Part shown: positions 7,612-16,381 of the stretch, in pieces
Numbering within the stretch: position 1 is the first letter of the stretch
Layout: each line of letters starts with the position of its first letter
From: Actinomycetes bacterium
GTDB lineage: Bacteria; Actinomycetota; Actinomycetes; Mycobacteriales; Mycobacteriaceae
Direction of reading: 5' to 3'
Assembly (NCBI GenBank): GCA_029780675.1
Contig: JAKOYE010000052.1
Span: forward strand, 1 to 64,000
Length of the DNA stretch: 64,000 nucleotides
Translations under genes and position numbers: made by a program
Notes under the pieces: generated by a model
What the model was told of the DNA's origin: nothing
Seen by the model: the letters and a program-made list of their open reading frames with translations, nothing else
The model's database searches: none

Positions 7612-10600
7612 CGCCGTTCCCCGAGAACGGCGTGTCCCGGTAGTCGCCGGGCAGCGGCGGTTCCAGCTTCGGCTTGCCGTAGCGATACCCCTGCGCCAGG
7701 TCGTATCCGAGGGAGAGCAGGGTGGCCTCCTGGGCGGGGGTTTCGACTCCCTCGGCGAGGATCTCCATGCCGAGGTCTGATACCAGCTGGATCGCCCAGC
7801 GGGCGACCACGTCATCGCCGGGGTTGCCGTGCAACTGGTCGATGAACGACTTGTCCAGCTTGATGACGTCGGCCGGCAGGTTCTGCAGGTAGGCCAGCGA
7901 GGAGTAGCCGGTCCCGAAGTCGTCGATGGCCACCTTCACCCCCAGTGACCGAAGTGCGGTCAACAACTGCTTGAGACGGGTGGATTCGCCGACCATCACC
8001 GACTCGGTCAACTCGATGGTCAATCTCTCGGGTGGTATCGCGTAGCGCTTGATCAGTCCGGCGAGGTAGTCGATGTACTCCGCGTCGAACGTCTTCGCGC
8101 TGACGTTGAACGCCAGGGTGAACTCCCGCAGAGGGTCTCGCAGCAACGCGACGCTGCGCGCGATGGCGCGGTCGGCGATCTGCCGATCGAGCTGGCGGAT
8201 CTGACCCGTCTCCTCGGCGAGCTGGATGAACTCGACAGGCGCGCGCATGACCCCGTTCGGCTCCTGCCAGCGGGCGAGCGCCTCAGCTCCGACCATCTGC
8301 CCGGTCCGTAGCGAGACGACGGGCTGGAAGGCCGGGATGAGCTGACCGCTCTCCAGCGCCTGGTACAGCTCCTGTTCGAGCTTCAACCGGTGGACGGCCC
8401 GGCTTGAGAAGCTGTCCTCGTAGAACGCGACACGAGACCCGCCAGCGCGTTTGGCCGAGTACATGGCCAGATCGCCGCGCCGGACCAGCTCCTCGGCGTC
8501 GACGGGACCATCGCCGTAACTGACCACAGCGCCGACGCTGACGTTCAACACATGCGCGGAGCCGCTCAACATCAACGGACTCTGGAACGCCGTGACGATT
8601 CCCTCGGCGAGCTGCCCGACCTGATCGGGCATGACATCGCGGAGGAGCACGACGAACTCGTCGCCGCCGAGGCGGAACACCCTGCCGGACCGACCCACCA
8701 GATCCGACGTCACCCGCTCGAGCCGCGCGGAGGTCCGCCGCAGCCCCATGTCTCCCGTGGCGTGTCCGAATGCGTCGTTGAGCTGCTTGAAGCGATCGAG
8801 ATCGATGAACAGCAGGCTGAAGCGGGGTGCGTCGGCACCCGATCGCGTCTCCCTCCCGATCGTCATCGCCAGCGCGCGGCGGTTACCCAGGCCGGTGAGG
8901 GGGTCGACGGTCGCTTCGAAGGCGAGCTGCCGATACGCGGAGTCGATCATGCCGGACTGCACGGCCCGGTAGACCGTGTCCGCCGCGCTCCGATCGGAGT
9001 CGGACCATGGTTGGCTGCGGGCGTGGACGTTCTCGGTGGAATCCTCGCCGATGGTCGCCAGTGGTCGGCGGAACCATGCGAGGTAGGCGTCCTGGGTGCC
9101 GGGCAGCCGGGCCACGATCGCGCCCGCGCACCGATCCGGGGTGGCGAGTTCAGGCATATCGGCGGCGAGGCAGTCGGTCGCCTGCATGAGGGTCTTCGCG
9201 GACGACCCCATCTCCAGCACCTGCCGGTCGATGGCGTCCTGGTCGGGTGCGTCGCCGAGGCGGAACATCTCGCCGCCGATCCGGGCCACCAGCCCGTCGG
9301 CCTGCACTGCGGTGAGGGCATCGGGGCCGATTGTCCGGATGCATTGGATGGGATTGTCGCCGGCCGAGAGGTTTCGCCGCAGCTCCTCGGTCAGCGCCGA
9401 CAGTCGACCAGCACTCTTGTAGGCCGTGATGTCGTGCGCGAGGACCGTCAGCCAGGTTTCGTCCACTGCCCACGGTCCTTCGTGCCGCAGCACCGTGAGG
9501 TTCACTTCGCGCTGGTGTCCGTCGATTCCCGCCAGTGTCGATTCACCAGACCAGATTCCGTCCCGCAGCGCGGCGGGCACGGCCACGTCCCGCAGCTGAC
9601 GGAGAGCGACTGCGTCGAACAGCGCCTCGAGACTGCCAGGAAGGGGATCGTGATCGGCCAGACCCAGGTGGGAACGCCACGCTCTGTTCAGGTGCTGCAG
9701 GCCCCCGCCCACGTCGAAGATCGCGATGTAGTCCGGAGTGGTTTCGACGATCTGCATGAACCCCTTCAGCGACTTATTGCTGGTACGCAGATCGGCGGTC
9801 ATCTTGAGGGCGATTTCTTCTGCGCGCTGTCGATTCCATGCCAGCGAAGCAACGACGATGAAGAGCAGAACGTCGATGACCGACCCGGCGCCGGCGACGA
9901 TCCATGGCTCAAGCGACGTTGTGGTGGTTGTTTCATCTGAGGTGAACCGAGTAGTCCAGATGCGATTGCCGATGGCAATGGAATTCTGGGCCGACCGCCC
10001 CGGTTCGAAGTCATCGGCGCGGGGGCTTTCGTACAACAGGTTTTCAGCCGCTGTGCTCTCGCCGTAATAGATTTCAGTGAAAAATTTGCGCGCCTGCGGT
10101 GGGAGAACCCCTCCCATGAGATCCCCGGTTCTGAATGGCGCGTAGACCCATCCGACCAACGCATCCAACCGCTGCTCGACAGTGTCGATCGGGGCGCCGG
10201 TCCGGTAGTGGGGGACGTACATCAGAAACCCACGTTGCACATCCTCGTCGATTTCTTGAACGAGTGTCACCGGTCCGGAAACGGTGGCCAACCCGGTGCG
10301 GGCAGCGCTCGCCATCGCTTCTCGGCGGGTCGGTTCCGAATACATGTCGAACCCGAATGCCCGCTGATTCCTGGAGTCGAACGGCTCGAGGTAAAGGATC
10401 GCGGAGTAGGAATCCCGATCGCCGGGTGGTCGAATGGCGAAACCCGGAAAGCCCTCGGCGCGAACTTCGTTCTCAAACTCCAGTTTCTGGTCCGGTCGTA
10501 CGACAACGGCATATCCCAGACCCTGGATTCCGGCAAACTGCGTCCGTAGTTTCAGGCTGTCGGCGAACTCCTTCCACTCGGTCCTGCTGACCGACATCTC

Positions 10601-10903
10601 GCTGGCCCGCAGGAGTCCCAGGCCGCTGTCCAAGGCGATCGTGTAGTCCACCATGCGCTGTGAAATCGCCTCGTTGGCCTCGCCGACCATATCGAGAAAC
10701 TCTTGCTCTGCCTTGCTGTCGACGGAGCTCTTGGTGACGTGCCATGTGAGGAACGTCATCGCAACCGTCGCGAAGAGCGCCACCCAGGCGAGCACTGAAT
10801 TTCGTATGAGCCTGGCGGCCGAACCGCCCGCCGAGCGTGGGCCTAGCCGCATATCTGAACGGCGTGGCGAGGACTCCGATCGCGTAGAGACCGCGGCAGG
10901 CAT
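7601..10903 (-). CDS. CHASE-PAS-GGDEF-EAL membrane protein, c-di-GMP turnover
   Basis: About 1100 residues. An N-terminal membrane helix (about 30-50), a CHASE-type extracytoplasmic sensor containing FAGIQGLGYAVVV, and a second helix near 350 are followed by a PAS region, a GGDEF domain (DPLTGLGNRR near 666, RLGGDEF near 748) and an EAL domain (GAEALARW near 873). Catalytic EAL landmarks are intact: FNVSA, IELTES, IDDFGTGYSSL, IKLDKSFI and LAEGVET, so phosphodiesterase activity is expected. The GGDEF motif is also canonical but lacks an RxxD inhibition site. The start is taken at the second Met (10903); a longer GTG/ATG-initiated form up to 11005 and a shorter one from 10852 are possible. Confidence 0.9.
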   Translation of the reverse strand: MPAAVSTRSESSPRRSDMRLGPRSAGGSAARLIRNSVLAWVALFATVAMTFLTWHVTKSSVDSKAEQEFLDMVGEANEAISQRMVDYTIALDSGLGLLRASEMSVSRTEWKEFADSLKLRTQFAGIQGLGYAVVVRPDQKLEFENEVRAEGFPGFAIRPPGDRDSYSAILYLEPFDSRNQRAFGFDMYSEPTRREAMASAARTGLATVSGPVTLVQEIDEDVQRGFLMYVPHYRTGAPIDTVEQRLDALVGWVYAPFRTGDLMGGVLPPQARKFFTEIYYGESTAAENLLYESPRADDFEPGRSAQNSIAIGNRIWTTRFTSDETTTTTSLEPWIVAGAGSVIDVLLFIVVASLAWNRQRAEEIALKMTADLRTSNKSLKGFMQIVETTPDYIAIFDVGGGLQHLNRAWRSHLGLADHDPLPGSLEALFDAVALRQLRDVAVPAALRDGIWSGESTLAGIDGHQREVNLTVLRHEGPWAVDETWLTVLAHDITAYKSAGRLSALTEELRRNLSAGDNPIQCIRTIGPDALTAVQADGLVARIGGEMFRLGDAPDQDAIDRQVLEMGSSAKTLMQATDCLAADMPELATPDRCAGAIVARLPGTQDAYLAWFRRPLATIGEDSTENVHARSQPWSDSDRSAADTVYRAVQSGMIDSAYRQLAFEATVDPLTGLGNRRALAMTIGRETRSGADAPRFSLLFIDLDRFKQLNDAFGHATGDMGLRRTSARLERVTSDLVGRSGRVFRLGGDEFVVLLRDVMPDQVGQLAEGIVTAFQSPLMLSGSAHVLNVSVGAVVSYGDGPVDAEELVRRGDLAMYSAKRAGGSRVAFYEDSFSSRAVHRLKLEQELYQALESGQLIPAFQPVVSLRTGQMVGAEALARWQEPNGVMRAPVEFIQLAEETGQIRQLDRQIADRAIARSVALLRDPLREFTLAFNVSAKTFDAEYIDYLAGLIKRYAIPPERLTIELTESVMVGESTRLKQLLTALRSLGVKVAIDDFGTGYSSLAYLQNLPADVIKLDKSFIDQLHGNPGDDVVARWAIQLVSDLGMEILAEGVETPAQEATLLSLGYDLAQGYRYGKPKLEPPLPGDYRDTPFSGNGARR

Positions 10904-11063
10904 CGGTGATTCACGGGTGGGTTTCTTCCGTGCAGTCCATGAGTCATGGTGGCGTCTCGACGTTAACCGGGCAGGTGCTCGACAGTGATGACAATAGCGC
11001 TCCACCGGGTGCGGGTCCTGTTATTCGATGCGGCTCTCGGCTCGTTCTATAGCCTCATGCTCG

Positions 11064-11492
11064 ATGATCCAGCCTCCCCACCGCCACATCTCGCGCCGGA
11101 GGCTCGGCGCGATCCTCTACGTCGCTCTGCTCTGCTGGGCCGCCGCCATTCTGTGGCTGTCCTCGCTGACGCCCCGGGAGCTGCCGGAAAGCGCGTTCCT
11201 GCTGTGGGACAAGCTCAATCACGTCCTGGCCTTCGCGGTGGGCGGCTGGTTGGCCGCGACGGCCCTGCGGGTGTCGCGGCCGACGATGTCCGTCGCCGGC
11301 GCACTGGTTGCCGCGGTCGTTCTGATCGCGGTGTTCGGTGCGGTCGACGAGACGGTTCAGACGCTGACCCCGGGACGCAGCGGCGGAAACCTCGGCGATT
11401 GGATCGCCGATGTGATCGGTGCTGTCCTGGGCGCGTTGGTCAGTGGACCGACCTACCGCCGCATTTGCCGTGACGGCCGAAGGCTGGTGTGA
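11064..11492 (+). CDS. VanZ-like membrane protein
   Basis: A small polytopic protein with four predicted hydrophobic helices. The VanZ signature is clear: DKLNHVLAFAVGGWL after the first helix, then DETVQTLTPGRSGGNLGDWIADVIGA. VanZ relatives confer low-level teicoplanin resistance in some bacteria, but most actinobacterial members have no known task. The start at ATG 11064 avoids an unlikely basic extension; ATG 11028 is also in frame. It lies 10 bp before purU on the same strand and may be co-transcribed with it. Confidence 0.75.
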   Translation: MIQPPHRHISRRRLGAILYVALLCWAAAILWLSSLTPRELPESAFLLWDKLNHVLAFAVGGWLAATALRVSRPTMSVAGALVAAVVLIAVFGAVDETVQTLTPGRSGGNLGDWIADVIGAVLGALVSGPTYRRICRDGRRLV

Positions 11493-11502
11493 TGTCGCAG
11501 TC

Positions 11503-12378
11503 ATGAAGATCCCCACGCTGCCCGTTCGCGATATCGGCCGACTGTTGCTGCGCTGCGCAGACCGCCCCGGGCTGGTTGCCGCCGTCACCTCGTTCCTGGC
11601 CGACGCCGGCGCGAACATCGTCTCGCTGGACCAGCACTCCACCCAGCAGACCGGCGGAATCTTCATGCAGCGCACCATCTTCCACCTGCCCGGCCTGGCC
11701 GCCGCCCGGGCCGACCTGGAGAAGGCATTCGCCGAGCGGGTGGCCGGCCCGTTCGAGATGGACTTCCGGCTGACCGAAGCGGCCAAGCCCAAGCGGGTGG
11801 CGTTGATGGCCTCCACCGAGGACCACTGCCTGCTGGATCTGCTCTGGCGCAACCAGCGCGGCGAATTGGACATGTCGGTGGTCATGGTGATCGCCAACCA
11901 CCCGGACCTGGCCGATCAGGTGCGCCCGTTCGGGGTGCCGTTCCTGCACGTCCCGGCCACCAAGGACATCCGCGACGAGGCCGAGCAGCGCCAACTGGAC
12001 CTGCTGCGCGGCAACGTCGACCTGGTGGTGCTGGCCCGCTACATGCAGATCCTCACCGGCCGGTTCCTCACCGAGGTGGGGTGCCCGCTGATCAATATCC
12101 ACCACTCGTTCCTGCCCGCGTTCATCGGCGCCGCGCCGTACCGCCGGGCCAAGGAACGCGGTGTCAAACTCGTCGGCGCCACCGCGCATTACGTCACCGA
12201 GGATCTCGACGAGGGCCCGATCATCGAGCAGGACGTGGTGCGCGTCGACCACCGGCACAGCGTCGAGGACCTCGTCCGGTTGGGCGCCGATGTCGAGCGT
12301 GCGGTGCTGTCCCGCGCAGTGCTATGGCACTGCGAGGACCGGGTCATCCGCTACGGCAACCAGACCGTCGTCTTCTGA
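11503..12378 (+). CDS. purU: formyltetrahydrofolate deformylase PurU
   Basis: The protein hydrolyses 10-formyl-THF to THF and formate, balancing one-carbon pools and feeding formate to purine synthesis. An N-terminal ACT domain (LLLRCADRPGLVAAVTSFLADAG) is followed by a formyltransferase domain with the catalytic Asn-His pair in INIHHSFLPAF and Asp in EDLDEGPIIEQD. The length of 291 residues is typical. The start at ATG 11503 fits the MKIPTLPVRDIGRLLLRC beginning. This corresponds to M. tuberculosis Rv2964, which lies elsewhere in that genome, so the local context is not the conserved Rv2200s order. Confidence 0.93.
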   Translation: MKIPTLPVRDIGRLLLRCADRPGLVAAVTSFLADAGANIVSLDQHSTQQTGGIFMQRTIFHLPGLAAARADLEKAFAERVAGPFEMDFRLTEAAKPKRVALMASTEDHCLLDLLWRNQRGELDMSVVMVIANHPDLADQVRPFGVPFLHVPATKDIRDEAEQRQLDLLRGNVDLVVLARYMQILTGRFLTEVGCPLINIHHSFLPAFIGAAPYRRAKERGVKLVGATAHYVTEDLDEGPIIEQDVVRVDHRHSVEDLVRLGADVERAVLSRAVLWHCEDRVIRYGNQTVVF

Positions 12379-12385
12379 GGCAGCC

Positions 12386-12703
12386 TCACCGCTCTGAGGC
12401 GACCAGCCGCCGGCGCACCTCGGCCGCGAGGTCCTCGGCCGGCAGATCCTCCGGCGAGGCGCGGAGTTCGATCGGCCGTCCCACCTCGGCGGGCTCGAGG
12501 TAGGACGCCGCTACCAGCGCCTCGATCGGTGGGCGGTCGAAGACCCGCGCCACCACGATCACCGTCTCGGCCTTCGGCCGGGTCTTACCGTGCAGCCAGT
12601 TGCACACCGACAGCCGCCCGATCCCGATCCGCTCGGCGATCTGCGCCTGAGTCTGGCCCCCACTGATGCGGCGCAGGTATTCCGGCCACGTTTCTGTTCT
12701 CAT
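12386..12703 (-). CDS. XRE-type helix-turn-helix regulator
   Basis: A 105-residue protein whose first half is a Cro/C1-type HTH: GGQTQAQIAERIGIGRLSVCNWLHGKTRPK. The second half is acidic and helical and could mediate dimerisation. It lies just downstream of the amidohydrolase gene on the same strand (53 bp apart) and is convergent with purU. It may autoregulate through the inverted repeat right in front of its start. The target genes are not known. Confidence 0.85.
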   Translation of the reverse strand: MRTETWPEYLRRISGGQTQAQIAERIGIGRLSVCNWLHGKTRPKAETVIVVARVFDRPPIEALVAASYLEPAEVGRPIELRASPEDLPAEDLAAEVRRRLVASER

Positions 12704-12709
12704 GTTCCC

Positions 12710-12733
12710 CTCCCCGCGACGACAATAGGGGAG
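12710..12733. promoter_or_regulatory. inverted repeat upstream of the HTH gene
   Basis: CTCCCC (12710-12715) and GGGGAG (12728-12733) form a perfect 6-bp inverted repeat with a 12-bp spacer, seven bases upstream of the regulator's start codon. The position and symmetry suit an autoregulatory operator, but this is inference. Confidence 0.3.
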
Positions 12734-12756
12734 CGCTACGACAAGTCACGCGGGAT

Positions 12757-14466
12757 TCAGCAGCACCCCGGGGCAGGCTTCGTCGCGAGGTGAGCGTGCG
12801 GCGCGCCGTCGGTGCCGCCGACAGCCCCCAGGAAGCGGTCCAGATCGACCCGCTCACCGGCCAGCCATGTTCCGGTCACCGTGGCGGTGTCGGCCAGGCG
12901 CTCCGGGTCGACGGACCAGGGATCGGCGGCCAGCTCGGTGAAATCGGCCAGCTTTCCCACCGTGATCGACCCGACCAGGTCCTCACGGTGCAGGGTGCGG
13001 GCCGCGTCGATGGTGTGGGCGCGCACCGCCTGGTCCAGCGACATGGTCTGCTCGGGCCCGTGCACCGCGCCCGATCGGGTCCGCCGGGTGATCGCCGTGG
13101 CGATGTTGAGGATCGGCGACGGCGGTGAGACCGAGCCGTCGTTGTGGAACGAGACCACCGCTCCGGAGGCCGCCGCATCGCCGAACGCCTGCCACCGGGA
13201 GCCGTGCTCGTGGTCGAACATCTGCCCGTCCAGCAGGTCGCCCCAGTAGTAGTACTGGAACGGGGCCATCGAGACGTGGACCCCCATCTTGGCCGCGCGG
13301 TCGAAGTGCCGCCTGGTCCCGCCGCCGAGATGTTCGATCCGCCAGCGGTGGTCGCTGCCGGCCAGGCCGTGGCGGGTCAGGGCCTCCTCGTAGGCGTCCA
13401 GCGCCAGGTCGATGGCGAGGTCACCGTTGGAATGGAACGCGATCTGCCAGCCGGCCGGAACAGCCTTGTCGAGGACCGCGTCGAGTTCCGCACGGGTGTA
13501 GTTCATCGACTGCGGGCCGCCGGCCGTCGCCGGGTCGATACCGGCCCGCCGGGTCGTCTCGGTGTCCAGGTAGGGGAAGGAGATCCCGATGTTGCCCACC
13601 CACGGCGAACCATCGGTCCACAGTTTGACGCCCTGTTTGACCAGCCACTCGTCGCCCGCGGCGAACATCACCGGCTCGGTGTAGGTGTCGCTGGTGGACA
13701 CCTCGAACATGCTGACCCGCAGCGGACAGGAGGGGGCGGCGGCCAGCGCCTCGTAACCCGCCTTCAGGGCGAGGTCGAAGGTCATGTCGGAGGTGGAGGT
13801 GTACCCGGCGCGCGCCATCTCCGCGTAGTACTTCGCCCCTGCGACCAGGGGATTGCCGAGCGTGGCCATGATCTCGCCGACGACGGCGAACAGCACCGGC
13901 AGTTCGAACCCCTGGCCGTCGAGGCTGCCGTCGGGATTACGCCCGAACCGGCCGCCCACCGGATCCGGTGGCGCGGTGACGTCCCACCCCTTGGACTTCA
14001 TCAACGCGGTGGTGAAGTACACCCCGTGGCCGGAGTTGTCGACGACGGCGACGACGCGGTCACCGAAGATGCGGTCCAGTTCGTCGGCCTTCGGGGCCGG
14101 CCGCTGATGCAGCAGGGCGTCGAAGCCGGAGAACAGCAGTGGCGTGCCCGGCGGGGTGGCGGCCATCGTGGCGGCGAACACCTCCTGCACCGCCGACCAG
14201 TCCGGATCCTTGAACGGGGTGATGTTCACCGCGGGTTGCTGCAGCGCAACGCCGCTCATCAACGGGTGGCTGTGGGGTTCGACCAGACCGGGAAGCAGGG
14301 CGGCCGCACCGCTGTCGACGATCTCGGCGCCGGGAAGCACCGCGTGGCACTGCGCCAGCGTGCCGACCGCGGCGATGCGGCCGGCGGACACCGCGACCGC
14401 CTCCGCTCGGGGCAGTGCCGGATCCATGGTGATCACGGTTCCGGCCTTGATGATCCGATCCGACAT
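12757..14466 (-). CDS. amidohydrolase family 3 (YtcJ-like) metal-dependent hydrolase
   Basis: A 569-residue cytoplasmic enzyme with the composite amidohydrolase layout: a beta-sandwich start (DRIIKAGTVITMDP), the metal-binding PGLVEPHSHP, a TIM-barrel body with FHSNGDLAIDLALDA and WRIEHLGGG (likely metal His residues) and a C-terminal VGKLADFTELAADPW return to the sandwich. YtcJ-like members hydrolyse amide or ester bonds of small molecules; the substrate cannot be told from sequence. The start is ATG 14466, preceded by AGGAAAG. It is followed by the XRE regulator on the same strand and is divergent from cobD. Confidence 0.88.
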   Translation of the reverse strand: MSDRIIKAGTVITMDPALPRAEAVAVSAGRIAAVGTLAQCHAVLPGAEIVDSGAAALLPGLVEPHSHPLMSGVALQQPAVNITPFKDPDWSAVQEVFAATMAATPPGTPLLFSGFDALLHQRPAPKADELDRIFGDRVVAVVDNSGHGVYFTTALMKSKGWDVTAPPDPVGGRFGRNPDGSLDGQGFELPVLFAVVGEIMATLGNPLVAGAKYYAEMARAGYTSTSDMTFDLALKAGYEALAAAPSCPLRVSMFEVSTSDTYTEPVMFAAGDEWLVKQGVKLWTDGSPWVGNIGISFPYLDTETTRRAGIDPATAGGPQSMNYTRAELDAVLDKAVPAGWQIAFHSNGDLAIDLALDAYEEALTRHGLAGSDHRWRIEHLGGGTRRHFDRAAKMGVHVSMAPFQYYYWGDLLDGQMFDHEHGSRWQAFGDAAASGAVVSFHNDGSVSPPSPILNIATAITRRTRSGAVHGPEQTMSLDQAVRAHTIDAARTLHREDLVGSITVGKLADFTELAADPWSVDPERLADTATVTGTWLAGERVDLDRFLGAVGGTDGAPHAHLATKPAPGCC

Positions 14467-14538
14467 TCGAGCCCGCTTTCCTGACGATTCGCACATTTAC
14501 GGTGGTTGGGGGCAGTACACCACGTATGAGACGCTGCC

Positions 14539-15552
14539 GTGGTGAAGGTGTGGCAGGCCGCCGGGATTCTGGCCGGCTACCTGGCCGATGCGATCGTCGG
14601 AGATCCCCGCCGCGGCCACCCGGTGGCCGGTTTCGGCAGAGTCGCCGGAGCGCTGGAACCGCTCACCTACCGGGACAACCGGGCCGCCGGTGCGGTGCAC
14701 ACCGGACTCCTGGTCGCCGGGGTGACGGTGGCCGCGTCGGTGGCCCGGCGCCGGGTCGGGGCCGGTCCGGGTGTGGCCGCGCTGACCGCGTTCGCCACCT
14801 GGGTGGCCCTGGGCGGAACGACGTTGCTGCGCACCGGTTCCGAGTTGGCCGACGCTCTCGAAGCCGGGGGCGTCGATGCTGCCCGAGACGCCGGGGGCGT
14901 CGATGCTGCCCGAGATGCCGGGGGCGTCGATGCCGCCCGGGCGCTACTGCCGTCACTGTGCGGGCGGGATCCCGCCGTCCTGGACGCCGCCGGCCTGTGC
15001 CGTGCCGCCCTGGAGTCGGTGGCCGAGAACACCTCCGACGCCACCGTCGCCCCGCTGCTGTGGGCGGCCGCCGCGGGGGCTCCCGGGGTGCTGGCCTACC
15101 GCGCCGTCAACACCCTCGACGCCATGATCGGCCACCGCTCGCCGCACTACGCCCGATTCGGCTGGGCCGCAGCGCGACTCGATGACGCCGCCAACCTCAT
15201 CCCGGCCCGGGTGACCGGCATGCTCACCGCGCTGTGCGCGCCGGTGGTCGGCGGGTCGCCCGGCGCGGCGTTGCGGGCGTGGCGCTCCGACGCGGCCCGT
15301 CATCCCAGCCCCAACGCCGGGGTGGCCGAAGCCGCGTTCGCCGGCGCGCTGGGCGTCCGGCTGGGGGGTCCGACTCAGTACCGCCACCAGTTGGAGATCC
15401 GGCCCACCTTGGGCGCCGGCCGGGAACCGGACGTGGCGGACCTGCGCCGGGCGATCCGGCTGGCGCGGTGGGTCCAGAACAGTGCCGTGGTGATCGCGGT
15501 GGTTGTCAGTGCCGCCGGCCGTACCGGTCGGCGAGTTTCTCCTCGACGGTGA
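14539..15552 (+). CDS. cobD: adenosylcobinamide-phosphate synthase CobD/CbiB
   Basis: A membrane protein that joins adenosylcobyric acid to aminopropanol (phosphate) in B12 synthesis. Family landmarks are GYLADAIVGDPRRGHPVAGFGR at the start, SVAENTSDATVAPLLW, YRAVNTLDAMIGHR, and RHPSPNAGVAEAAFAGALGVRLGG. The start GTG 14539 has TATGAG 8 nt upstream, which suits leaderless transcription. Between two conserved blocks, residues about 109-135 are three near-identical nine-residue repeats (GGVDAARDA) that the family does not need. The 3' end overlaps the convergent SURF1 gene by 47 bp. It corresponds to M. tuberculosis Rv2236c. Confidence 0.94.
   Translation: MVKVWQAAGILAGYLADAIVGDPRRGHPVAGFGRVAGALEPLTYRDNRAAGAVHTGLLVAGVTVAASVARRRVGAGPGVAALTAFATWVALGGTTLLRTGSELADALEAGGVDAARDAGGVDAARDAGGVDAARALLPSLCGRDPAVLDAAGLCRAALESVAENTSDATVAPLLWAAAAGAPGVLAYRAVNTLDAMIGHRSPHYARFGWAAARLDDAANLIPARVTGMLTALCAPVVGGSPGAALRAWRSDAARHPSPNAGVAEAAFAGALGVRLGGPTQYRHQLEIRPTLGAGREPDVADLRRAIRLARWVQNSAVVIAVVVSAAGRTGRRVSPRR
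14863..14943 (+). repeat. three in-frame 27-bp tandem repeats inside cobD
   Basis: Units at 14863-14889, 14890-14916 and 14917-14943 differ at only a few positions and encode GGVDAARDA, GGVDAARDA and GGVDAARAL-like peptides. The unit length is a multiple of three, so copy-number change would keep cobD in frame. Confidence 0.95.
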
Positions 15553-16381
15553 GTGGCGCCGGGACGGATTCGGTGTCCGAGTCGGTGGCCGAGCGAGCGG
15601 CCTGTTCGGCCTCGCGGGCCGACTCCTGGCGGCGGGCCCGGACCTCGGCGTACACGAAGTAACCCAACCCGATCGGCGACAGAATGCCGAAGGCGATCCA
15701 CTGAATGCCGTAGGACAGGAACGGACCGGCGTCGAGGTGGGGCAGCGACAGCACGCCCAGGCCGCCCGGCTGGTCGGCGACCAGTTGCAGATAGGTGCCC
15801 GTCAGTGGGGTCCGGGTCAGCGCCGAAATCTGGCCGGTGTCAATGGCATAGACCTGCAGTGATCCCGCCTCCCGGAACGGCTGCTTGTCGCCGCCGGGGG
15901 CGGTCTCGGAATCGCGAAGCCGGCCGTTGATGGTCACCTCACCGGTCGGTGGGTCGGGCACCGGTGGGGTGTCGGTGCCCTGCTCCGGACGCACGTAGCC
16001 GCGGTTGACCAAGACCGTGGGGCCGCCCGCGATCGCGAACGGGGTGAGCACCTCGTAGGCGGGCGATCCGTCGATCACCCGCAGCCGGGCCAACACCTGG
16101 GCCTCGGGCAGGTACCGGCCGGTCGCGTAGACCCGACGCCACTGGGCATCCGGTGCCGACGAGTCCTGCCGTGGCAGCAGCGTCGTCAGCGCGACCGGAT
16201 CGGCGGCCAGCGACGCCTCGATCTGGTGATTCTCCCGCGATGTCTCGGTGTTCTTACCCAACTGCCACGGCGCCAGGATGGTGAAGCACAGGTAGGCGAA
16301 ACCCAGCGCCACCAGTGCCAACGCGATCCAGCCCGGCTTGAGGAAGGACAGTAGCCGCCGCATCATCGAACCCGGCATCAT
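15506..16381 (-). CDS. SURF1 family cytochrome c oxidase assembly protein
   Basis: Two membrane helices, one near the N-terminus (WIALALVALGFAYLCFTILAPWQLG) and one near residue 230 (YGIQWIAFGILSPIGLGYF), enclose an extracytoplasmic domain with the SURF1 marks PWQLGK, GRYL, VLVNRGYV and GIQW. SURF1 aids haem a delivery to the aa3-type oxidase. A charged cytoplasmic tail of about 40 residues follows. Its ATG overlaps the ptpA stop in ATGA, so translational coupling is likely. It corresponds to M. tuberculosis Rv2235. Confidence 0.93.
   Translation of the reverse strand: MMPGSMMRRLLSFLKPGWIALALVALGFAYLCFTILAPWQLGKNTETSRENHQIEASLAADPVALTTLLPRQDSSAPDAQWRRVYATGRYLPEAQVLARLRVIDGSPAYEVLTPFAIAGGPTVLVNRGYVRPEQGTDTPPVPDPPTGEVTINGRLRDSETAPGGDKQPFREAGSLQVYAIDTGQISALTRTPLTGTYLQLVADQPGGLGVLSLPHLDAGPFLSYGIQWIAFGILSPIGLGYFVYAEVRARRQESAREAEQAARSATDSDTESVPAPLTVEEKLADRYGRRH

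Noticed and set aside
8552..9940. 462-codon plus-strand frame
   Set aside because: It lies wholly opposite the GGDEF-EAL gene, has Arg/Gly-rich low-complexity sequence and no recognisable domain.
13144..14484. 446-codon plus-strand frame opposite the amidohydrolase
   Set aside because: No domain or ribosome site is seen, and the opposite strand encodes a complete enzyme.
1..14500. Prophage or integrative element in the left region
   Set aside because: No integrase, structural phage gene, tRNA attachment site or matching direct-repeat ends were found; only an IS fragment and accessory genes.
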